The notes under the pieces were generated by a model, which was given only the letters and a program-made list of their open reading frames with translations, had not been told where the DNA came from and made no database searches. From Cololabis saira (lineage: Eukaryota; Chordata; Actinopteri; Beloniformes; Belonidae), in the NCBI RefSeq assembly GCF_033807715.1, contig NC_084590.1, forward strand, positions 5,597,827-5,661,826: a stretch of DNA of 64,000 bases, in the 5' to 3' direction. The stretch's first letter is position 1. Each line of letters starts with the position of its first letter. Below, in pieces: positions 41,908-53,900 of the stretch. The position numbers were made by a program, and so were the translations under genes.

Positions 41908-44900
41908 ATCGATCATTCTCATTCATTCTGACCACGGCTGGGGATCGAATCAAATGTCAAGAATCGATTCGATTCTGATTCTTAAGATTCAGAATCGATT
42001 ATCAAGATTTGATTCGATTCCGATATTGATTTGGGTTAGTGTTAATAAAACTGTTTTTTGAGCTGTTGCATGAATTATATGACTGTGTATTTATGCAACA
42101 TATTAATAATAGTATTATATTGACATTCAACAGCAAGTATTGCAGCTAATGATGCTGTAAGGACCAATCAGCTCCCAGAATGCTGATAGAACTGCTTTCA
42201 GAAACATTGTGGGGCAGATTTACTAAACAGATCCATATGGAGCTAGAACAGTCTCATAATTCGCAAATGCACACACCGTTTCACAAATGCACAGGACAAA
42301 CGGGCTGCAAACAGAGTCGTATGAAATCGATTTTATTTTTTCCTACATTCCATTTTAATTTTTCCCAAATGTAACCCCAAGACAGTATGAAATATGGACA
42401 ATTTATGCAATTATAACTGAAAACTTTAATGTTTTCATACCTTTAAACATATTTAAAGGTAAAAACATGGCACTAGTTATTCTCGTGTCCACCAAAACAT
42501 TCCTTTTTTGGGCATAAATAAAAAAATACCAAAAGTTGTAATGTGATGATGTAAAAAAAAATCGATTTTTAGACATGCAAATCGATTTTTATGAATTAAT
42601 ATGAGAATCAATTTAGAAACAGACAATGGATTTTTTCATGCCTAAGGCCCCGTTTACACGGAGCAAAAACGGTGGTGTTTTTATGCGTTTTGGCCGTTCA
42701 TTTACATGAAAACGAAGCTCAAAGTCACCAAAAACGATCATTTCTGAAAACTCCGGCCAAAGTGGAGATTTGCAAAACCTCCGTTTTCACGTTTGCTTGT
42801 AAACGGAGAGAAACGGACATTTAGGCTTCAAAACGTCACATTATGCAACAGAAACGTCACCAGCATCATTTGTGCGACCTGTGTTTACAATTAGTTTGGC
42901 CACCGTCAATATTTTCTTGTATTTTACCTGTTTTATATTCTAAAGTCACACTTAAAAGTAACTCCACTTCTCTGTCACTCCAAATGAAAGGCTCTTGTTC
43001 ATCTTGGAAGTAACTGGCAGTCAAGGCTGATTTATGGTTCTGCGTTACACCAACGCAGAGCCTACGGCGTAGGGTACGCGGCGACGCGCACCGTACGTAC
43101 AGTAGGCTACGCCGTCGATTTAACACGGAACCATATTATTCAGGCTTCACACGTGTCATTTGTTGACGTTTTTTTCCAGGATTCCGATTGGCTAGCATGA
43201 CTTTGATTTGATTTGATTTTATTAGGGATCCCCATTAGCTGGCGCCGTAGCGACCAGCTAGTCTTCCTGGGGTCCACATAAAAGACATACAAAATAGATT
43301 TACAAATACAACATTAATTAATATCAGTATTCAGTACTAAAAAACCTTACAATTTAAAACCAAGTTACATGATGGGAGTTGTTAAAAAAGCATGGTAAAC
43401 AAAAAAAACAAAATACAAAAAAAAACCTTACAGTGACAAATACAATTTTAACTTCTTTTTAAAAGTAAGTTTACTGAAAAGGGTATTGCAGAGGTTTTGG
43501 GGCAGGTTATTCCAAAGAGCCAATGATCGATATATGAAAGCATCTCTTTAAAGCATTTGTCTTTGGACCTGGTAGTACAAGATGTCCATTACTGGAACCT
43601 CTAGTGTTGTGATCATGCACAGTATTGCTATAAACTATTTGACTATAAATAAAAACAGGACTTTTACAGATTATGACTGACCTGAACAGTACAAGCTTAT
43701 TAAAATACAACCTTTTATCTACTGTAAGCCAAGAAAGGCTGGCATGCATGTGGCTCACATTAGACCTAGGTGAGCAGCCGAGAACTAACCGTGCTGCCCT
43801 GTTCTGGACAACCTGGAGCTTCCTCAGGTCACCACACTAGCAGCAGATGACCACACTGTGGAGCAATAGTCAAGATGACATAGAACAAGACTCTGAACAA
43901 TCTGACATAAAAGTGGTTGGGCAACACAAGCAACACATTTCCTGGCTATACCAATTGCTCTGCCCATTTTTGACACAATATAATTAATATGGTTTGACCA
44001 AGACAGAGCACAGTCTATGATCACTCCAAGGAGTTTTGTATTTTCAACTTGTTTAACTGGCGAGTTACTCAACTTTAAATCAAGCATAGGCCTGTTAACT
44101 AGCCTATGCCTTGTACCCAGCACCATACATTTGGTCTTGGAAATGTTAAGGGCAAGTCTATTGCATACTACCCAGTCATGCACCACTTTTAGCTCTCTAC
44201 TCAAGACCTCATTAAGTATGTTGCATGACGGTGCAGCGTAATATAAAGTAGAATCATCGGCATAAAGTACTGTAGTGGCATATTTAGTAGCCCAAGACAG
44301 GTCATTTGTAAATAATGAAAAGAGCAAAGGCCCCAGGCAGCTCCCTTGTGGCACGCCACACTCTAAACGTCTGCTACTGGACAGACTGCCATTTAGATAA
44401 ACCTTCTGTGATCTGAAAGACAAATAACTTTTTATCCACTTTAAAGCAGAGTCACTAAAACGATAACATTTAAGTTTGTCAATCAATAGAGAATTATCAA
44501 GAACATCAAATGCAGCACTGAAATCTAATAGTACAACTCCCACCATCATAGAGTTGTCCATAGCTTTAAGCCAGTCATCAGTCATTTGAATTAAAGCGGT
44601 TGAAGTAGAATGGCCAGCTCTGTAGGCATGCTGAGTATGGAGGATTTTTTGTGCCAAAATTAAATAAATAAATACATCATTAATTAATTAAATTGGGAAT
44701 GAAATATATCATTAATTAATTAAATGTGTCATTAATTAATTAAATGTTGAAACAATAAATATATATTTTTACTTAAAATGAATTGTATTTTAATTGATTA
44801 ATGACATATTTCATTCTAATTTTAATTAATTAATTAATGACACATTTAATTAATTAATGATATATTTCATTCCCAATTTAATTAATTAATGATGTATTTA

Positions 44901-47900
44901 TTTATTTAATTTTGGCACAAAAAATCCTCCATATAGGTGGAGGTCAGGTAACCATCCCTGATAGCAGGTCCACACTCCCTGATGACAATACCAGCATTCT
45001 GTGTTTCAGAATCTTGTGTGAGACAACTTTGACACGTAGATATGAAGAGCTGGGGATCCCAGTTGAAGCAGCCTGTACCTACTCTGTACAGCGGACATGA
45101 TTTAGAAAAACAGTAAAGCAGAAATGAAGAACAGAACTTGAGTAAATCTACTTCATACATAAGAAATAAATATTTAAACGGCTACATACTTACGGAAGCG
45201 TATTGCATTCACTTGAGAAAAAAAATCTGTTTTTCTGAATTAACGAGATTAAATTTTAATTTAAAAAAAATCTGCTCTGTTTTTCTGAATTAACGAGATA
45301 CAATTTTTATTAAAAATAAATCTCTGTTTTTCTGAATTAACGAGATAAAATTTTGATAAAAAAAAAATTTGCTCTGTTTTTCTGAATTAATGAGATAATG
45401 TCCAGCAGATCAGAATGGGCTTTTCCAATACCATCTATATAACTTAAAGACAAGAGTATTTCCCAATGTTTCAAACCAAAAGCAAAATAAAACTGTATTA
45501 AACTGGACAGGAACATGTTTGCTTCCATGAAATCCAGCTCTCAAGTGAATGACAGCTTCTTGAAGTATCTGGTTAATTCAGAAAAACAGCAATTTTTTTT
45601 TTCATTAAAACTTTTTTTTTTTCATTAAAACCTTTCTCGGAATTCTGAGATAATTATCTCGTTAATTCAGAAAAACAGAGCAGATTTTTTTTTTTCTCAA
45701 GTGAATGCAACAGGCTTCCGTAAATACTTGATTGTAATTTCTGTACATCTTCTTGACTCTTCTCTTCCAGTTTGTTTTGCCCCACACCAGAGGGAGCTCT
45801 CATGGCCAGACTAGGATCATCAGGAAGGCCTACGACCACGACTTCTACTCCCGGATGATGCAGGAATGCTACCAGCTCTGGGCTCAGCTGGAGAGGGAGG
45901 CCGGGGTCAGACTGTACAGGTAAGAATTTAGCAAAAAAATAAAAAACAAAACCAATAAACTGAGTATAAAAAAACCTTTGCCCAGAAATGGGTCATATTC
46001 AAAGTGCTATGTATGCACAAGAGCAGCGCTTCAATCTACAGGAGCCAAAAAGCACGACTTTCTTCTGACCTATATGACCTCTGGAGACCTTCTATACCTT
46101 CTACACCCTGAATATGGATCAGTTCCTTGTCTTTTCTTCAAGGATACATGAGAGTGGGTGGTTTGGTGCTAAATTACACTTTTAATAACCCTGAGCCAAA
46201 TGCTTATCATTTCACAAAGGCAATAAAGACTACAGGACTGTCTCAGAAAATTAGAATATTGTGATAAAGTTCTTTATTTTCTGTAATGCAATTAAAAAAA
46301 ACAAAAATGTCATACATTCTGGATTCATTACAAATCAACTGAAATATTGCAAGCCTTTTATTATTTTAATATTGCTGATTATGGTTTACAGTTTAAGATT
46401 AAGATTCCCAGAATATTCTCATTTTTTGAGATAGGATATTTGAGTTTTCTTAAGCTGTAAGCCATGATCAGCAATATTAAAATAATAAAAGGCTTGCAAC
46501 ATTTCAGTTGATTTGTAATGAATCCAGAATGTATGACATTTTTGCATTACAGAAAATAAAGAACTTTATCACAATATTCTAATTTTCTGAGACAGTCCTG
46601 TATATATTTTTTTTTAAATTGGAGAAATAAATAAGAGTCTGAGATGATCTACAGAGGTTCCTACTGAAGAGTATTAGGGCCAGGCAGGAGAAAAATAAAA
46701 ATAATATTTTAGAGGAAGAAGATTTTTTTTCATTGTGCACTTTGAGAAAAAAGTCGAAATGTTGAGAAAAAAGTCAAAATTTTGTGAAAAAAGGCAAAAT
46801 TTCGACTTTATTCCTGAAATTTCAACCTTATTTTTGAAATTGTATTTCAACATTAATCTCGACATTTCGACTTTTTTCTCAAAGTGCACAATAAAAAAAA
46901 TCTTCCCCTCTCAAATATTTTTTCTCCTGCACGGCCCTGATACTCTTCCGTAGGTTCCTGTTTCGTAATATTGTATGATAGAAGCCAGATAGTCTTTTTA
47001 CACGGTGAGTCTTGTACTCACTCACTTTGGACGTGCTCTCAGAAACTGTGTAATCCACTTTTTATTCTTTATTCCATTCTTCTTTGCTTATCATATCATT
47101 ACTCATTAACGTTTCAGGCAAACAGGACTTGTGGTTATGGGGCCAGAAAACGGTCGTAGTTATCAGCTGTATAAAAAGACCCTGCAAAACAACAAGGTTC
47201 CTATGGTGGTGCTGACCCGGGAGAACTTCAACCAGCACATCCCCGGCGTGGTTCTGGCTGAGGGTGATGCAGCCGTGGTGGATGTGACTGCTGGGGTTCT
47301 GTATGCCGACCGCGCGCTCAAGACTGTACAGGTACGGCACTAAAACAACACAAACATAAGCTTTGTGAGGGGGGGGTATGATGACATATGTACGGAAGAG
47401 TATCAGGGCCATGTAGACAGTACTCGAGTTGTAAATAAAATCAGGGGGGATGGTGGATTGTATCATATGGGGACAGATAATTTGTGCTGATTACAAATAA
47501 TATGATATATTACAAATAATAGCAGTGACCAAAACAGCTGCAGAAATACTGCAGGAATGACATAGCAGCAGTTAAATGCAGCCTTCTGTAAGCTTTAAAT
47601 ATCCACTGGGCTTACATCAAATACATCAAAACACAACAATAAAAAACACTTTTCTGAACTTATCAATATGACTCTGTCCTTCACAGGATAAGTGAAATGG
47701 ATCACTGCAAAAACTCACAATCTTAACAAGAATATTTGTCTTATTTCTAGTTAAAATGTCTCATTTTAGTAAAAAAAAAAATCTCATTACACTTAAAACA
47801 AGACTCATCACTGGAAAAAAACAACAATTTTCACCTGTTTCAAGTAGATTTTCACTTGAAATAAGTAGAAAAATCTGAATGTGGAACAAGATTTTTTTGC

Positions 47901-50900
47901 TTGTAATAAGAAGATAAATCTTGTCCCACTGGCAGATTTTCCTACTTATTTCAAGTGAAAATTTACTTGAAAATTGTCAAATAAGTTATTTTTCTGGTGT
48001 TATTTTTCTGGTGATGACTCTAAATGTTGAAATAGCAGTAAAACCACATTCATTGATGAAATGACATAAGGGATGGAAAGGAGGGATGGCAGTTTTACAG
48101 GGGGGATGATTTGGACCGTTTTTATTTCAGGGGGGATGATTTGGACTGTTTTTATTTCAGGGGGGATGATTTGGACCGTTTTTATTTCAGGGGGGATGCC
48201 GTCCCCCCTCATCCACCCTCAACTCCAGTACTGCATGTGGGAGAAAAAATATTTGAGAGGGGAAGATTTTTTTTTATTGTGTACTACGAAATGGCGAGAA
48301 TAATGTTGAAATACAATTTCAAGATTTAAAGCTGCAAGCAGCGATGAACGGTCCTCCACCCTTGTGCACGTTCAGGCTGCAGTGGAAGCTTGTATGACTT
48401 GATGTAGATTCTTCAGGCCTGGACATTTAGCGGATGAAACCACCCACGACTCTCTATATCAAACCATTCAAAAGTTATGGCAGAAAGTAGGAACTATCAG
48501 ATATCGACCAATCAGATGAAGGGTGGGTGCGCTTTTTGGCGTCTATCGTGGCCACATTAACACCTGGGTGCACGTTACGGTTCGGGCCGTATTAAAGGCC
48601 GAAGAAATGGCATAAATTGTGGCAAAATTACACGATAAACTCAGAATGTTAAAAATGGCCGACTTCCTGTTGGGTTTGGGCCATGACGCCAAGAGACTTT
48701 TCTTTAAGTTGCGACATGATACAGGTGTGTACCGGTTTTCCTGCATGTACGTCAAACCGTATTGTGGGGCTTGAGGCACAAAGTTTTCTAGGGGGCGCTG
48801 TTGAGCCATTAGGCCACGCCCATTAATGCAAACCATTAAATATCAAATTTTGTCGCCAGGCCTGACTTACGTGCAAAATTATTATTATTATTATATTATT
48901 CCAATTATTAGTTCCAATTATTCCAGTTTAGATTCCATATAGCTTGTGCAACTGTAATGTGTCCTAAGAGATTTTCATTGACAGATACTGTATTATTTTC
49001 ATTCCTTCTTCTTCCCAGGATCAGTTTCAGAAGTTGGGTGGGGTCATACGAGACAAAGAGAAGGTAACTGCTATCCAGCCTGGTCCTGTTGTCACAGTTT
49101 CAACATCTGCTGGTGTTTATCGAGCTAAGAGTGTGGTCATCGCTGCCGGACCCTGGACCAACAAACTACTGGTGCACACCGGCTTACAGCTGCCACTAGA
49201 GGTAAAAATCTCAGTCACATTTCAATAGATCTATGAATGTAGGAATACAGTATATATATATATTTTTTTCAATGTACTGTATATACTGTTCATATTTTGT
49301 AATTTTGTAATTATATATATTTTTTATGTTTTACTTTTAACCCCTTCCCTGCATGTGCGAGAATTGAAGCTTATATTTCAGTTGTATTATTTAGACCGTC
49401 AGCATACAGTCTGGGGCCTGTAGTGGTGTGAAGGCTGTATTGCTACTGTAGCCTGGCGTGAGCCTGTGAGCCCGAGCTCCCGCCTGAGTTGTAACTGTAG
49501 ACAGACATTTACAGATCTCAGTACGCATTTACAGATGTGTTTACACATTTACAGATGTATGTACACTTACACATCAGTTTACGCATTTGCAGATTTGTCT
49601 TCACTTGCAAATGTGAATACAGACATATAGATCTTTTACACACACACAAATTTACAGACAAAAATTTACAGACACACAAATCTTTTTACGCACACACAAA
49701 TGTGAATACAGACAAATGTGAATACACACAAATCTTATTACACACAAACACAGATTGAGATACGCACACACAAATAATATTGGAACAATAATACCCCCAT
49801 ACTCAGCACCAGGTTTATGAACATCTGCACCTCAGAGTTGGATCATGAAACAGACTTTTGCTGCCATTTCTGGTTGAATAAAATGAACAAGAAGCCACAA
49901 GTTGCTCTTTTGCTGATTTCATCCTCCTGTGAATGTGAATGTGAGTTTGAATTAGAAGTAGATACAGAAAAAGTATCTACTCGGCACGTTAGACCCCTGG
50001 TGGGAAAGAACCAAACCGACTGGAGGAGAGTCGGGCTGAGTAGGTACTAGTGGAAAAGCGCCATATGAGGGGCAGTTCAACAAACTGATAAATTGTTAAA
50101 ATACTAATAGTCGACATCTCCTGACATAAGAAACTGCTTCAGGACTTTAGAGGAACTTCAGGCATCTTGGAGTTTGTTCATCTGAGTTAATCCACTGCAA
50201 CGCAGCTATGAAAAATCTACATAAACTAGAGATCCTTCTAATTTTCTTCATTCTAATTTGATATTTTATTGCAGTCATATAGGCAATTTGAGCACATCTT
50301 TCTGCAGAAAAGCAATACTGTGTTGAAGGACACAGAATTGGCATGTGAGAAACTGCAGAGTGTTGAAATATTTCATGTCTAAAAGGGCAGAAGTAACGAA
50401 GGGTGGATATTATACATTATCCTTAAGATGCAGTTTTCTCAGCTTATCTCATCTTAATGATTTGCTGCTTTCATTTCTGCAGACAGTGAAGATCAATGTT
50501 TGCTACTGGAAGGAGAAGGTTCCTGGTTCCTATGATGTGAAGCAACGCTTTCCTTGTTTCTTACAAACTGAGAGTGAAGAGGTTCACCACATCTACGGTC
50601 TGCCTTCCAACGAGTATCCAGGGATGATGAAGGTATGAGTACACAACTGTCCAGTCATACAAAAGAGAAACCCATTCCTTCAAAAGTGATGATAATACTA
50701 CAAGGTAGATTTGATCGGATTTTCCACATATTTGTGGTTCTTTGGTTTCAGAAAGTAACTTAGAGTAAATTTGCATTGAAACACAAAAAATGCTTTTCTA
50801 CATGACTTTCTCTATCAATGAAATCTAAGCATCTAAAACACAGTGATAGTCTAACAAAATGTGCTTAAACTCATTAGAAGGAAGTTTAATCTTAGTCTTC

Positions 50901-53900
50901 AATGGGCACACTTAAACATTCCCAGTACAGCCTGGTTTCCAGTTAAGTTATGGAGAAGTTGCCAGTTCAGAACTTCCCTAAAGCAAATAAACTGAATAAA
51001 TGGAGTGTTGGAAAAATCTTTTTCTTTATAACCAGTTGTTCACGTATGAGGAATTAGCTTAAATTGGTAGGTAAAACAAATTTAGTTGTCCCAAAAAACA
51101 CTGATAGGGAAAAAATGGAGAAAGTGTGCTTACAGGACTGTCTCAGAAAATTAGAATATTGTGATAAAGTCCTTTATTTTCTGTAATGCAAAAATGTCAT
51201 ACATTCTGGATTCATTACAAATCAACTTAGAGAAGGAACAAGGTTGTGTCATTTCTGCTATTGACATAAATACCAGCCATAGTCAGCATTTCCAGTGTAA
51301 CCAGCATTAATATTGTCATGTTTTTTGCAGATCTGCTACCACATGGGCAGCAAGGCTGACCCGGACCAGAGAGACCAGCAGACCAACACGTCTGACATCG
51401 ATATCCTCCGGCGGTTCGTCCGCCGCTCTCTTCCTGGTCTGCTGCCGGAGCCGGCCGTGGTGGAATCCTGCATGTACACGGTACGCACATGTTAGGAAGG
51501 CTTTTGAAATAAGTGCTACATGAAGAAAATGAAAAGTCAATGGACAATATTAGTTCCTCTCCTATCCCGAAGAATAAGAAAAGCAATAAGGTGTACATTA
51601 ACTGTTGGACAAACTAAACCTTAATGTCAAAAAATCAGCACATTGCTTATCATTTTAAAATGAACTTCTTTCGTATTGGGTAACAGATAAACATCACATT
51701 TTAATTTTATTCAAATTGTATTTTTATTCAAGGTGAAGCTGGGCCATGGCGGTGTTGGTTATGAATGTATGAACAGGTTTTGTTGTCCAGCTTCACCCTT
51801 TTATCATTGTAGTCCACGGGCCAGGCCAGATATCAGTAACCACTCAAGGTGACAAAACTTACTTATACTTTTTGAAAGTATTCATGTCTGTAGATGATAT
51901 TCTGGTATGATAACCTTCCTGAGTGGCAGCTCAGATTTAAATTTTGACCTTATCAGTTGTTTAATTCTGATACTTTAATCAATTTACAGATTGCTCAAAA
52001 AAAAGCACGAAAAGAAAAACAAGGAATGTTTTATTTGAGGCAAAAATTTACCTTTTAAATATTCTATTGTATTTTTCTTAGTCTAATCTCTTTTTTATAA
52101 GATTTAAATTAAAAGTGTTTGTACCCGTTGGCTCACGTACGCCCCCTTCAGGTGAGGCAGAGTACTGTCTGCCTCACCCTGGGCCTTTTTCACTGCGGTT
52201 TTATTTTCCATCAGCAAAACTAAATATGTCACTAATAAACAATAAACTTTAATGGTTAAAGACATTAGCCAGACTGTGGAAAATCAGGTCGAATAAACGT
52301 GTCTGCAAACATTATATTGGGACATGCAGAGATACGGCAACCAGCACGGGCCAATCGCACGTATCAACCCAGTTTGTGATGGATTGTCCAATCAGAGCTC
52401 GGATCGCTGCTGCCGCACCTCTCGTTTCAGCCCCGTATTTGAACAGGAAATAGGCAAATTCAGCGATTTTGACTATAAAAAATGTTCGAAATTACATACA
52501 TAAAGATCAGTGGACAAATATTAGTATAAATTTGATGTTATAATTATTTATTTTTTTACTTGTCATGATGACAGGTGAGGCTCACATGCCTCCCCTGACC
52601 GCACGTCCCTGCTGCCAGGTTTGATAGGGATCTCAGGAGATTTGTAACCTGCAGTAATGATGTGTCTCCGTGATGTCTTTGCCCTCAACTGAACATGGTA
52701 TTAGCTCTGATACCTTGGCTAAAGTGGCTACAAAGAAAATTACACTTTCCATGACTGACAAATAAGCAAAATATTTCTATAAGCTTGAGTGTCCTTGTGC
52801 GAGAGGCAGGGAGCTGTCATTTCACTATCCAGGGAACACCCTGAATAGGTTTCCACATCATCGCAGAACGTATCAGTATATGATAATGTTGCTCTTTGAA
52901 GAGTTATTATTTTTTTGTCCTCTTTGCAGCTAACGCCTGATGATCATTTTGTCCTGGACCGTCACCCCACCTACCAAAACATCATCATCGGGGCAGGATT
53001 TTCAGGTACAGCATAATGCTCCATAAAGAAACCTCAGACACCGAGATCTGATCACCAACCCACATTGGTTGTTTGTATGATTCCAGTTCTACTATATTTT
53101 CTAGGTAATTACTGTATTTTCTGGACTATAAGCTGCACTTGTATATAAGCCACATCCGCTCTATTTTAAAAAAAAGACATGCAAGCTGCAGATATTTATG
53201 TTGTTAGATTAGATATTTACTACATGTACAGAAGGATTTTCAACTGTAAATGATGTACATGTTTGTACCTAAATAGATCTTTCCTAACAGTGTCTTTTAA
53301 CACGGCAGCAACTTTGCTGATTAAAACGGGACAGAACCAAGAGAAAATAACCGCTATTTATTTATCTATTTGAAATCTAATTCTATCTGCTAAAGAAGAA
53401 GTAGTGTATTCTTCTTTGCATTTATTTTGTCTTAGTTTTGATTCTAATTCCGGTTAGAGCGCCCCGAGCGGTGGAAGAAAAATTCACAGAATAGAACCTT
53501 TGTATAAGCTGCATGGTTGAAAACCTATGAAAAAAGTAGCGGCTTATAGTCCAGAAAATACGGTATTCTTCATAAATATTTAAAAGAACTGGTGTATACA
53601 CTTCTTTAACTATTACTAGGAGTTATAGCTCAACAATATCTAACTTTAGCCTTGAAATTCAGCTCGGCAGTGTTTTGGGCTCAACGCTAACATGCTCTTA
53701 AAGGCATTGTTAATCCCTTTTCATCCACTTTTGCCTTTCCCCTTACATTAATTGTTTAATACAACTGAGTTATTCATCTAATAATTATATAATGTTCCAT
53801 GCTCCAGCCTCATTTCCTTGGTGCAGCTTGTTTGTAAGACCATCGTTTCACACTTGTCAGTGTGAATCGTGTTCTGCTTACCCAGTGCTGGAACCTACAA

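Noticed and set aside
49817..50050. 77-codon ORF in pipox intron 4
   Set aside because: No splice signals fit the pipox frame and no domain is recognised.
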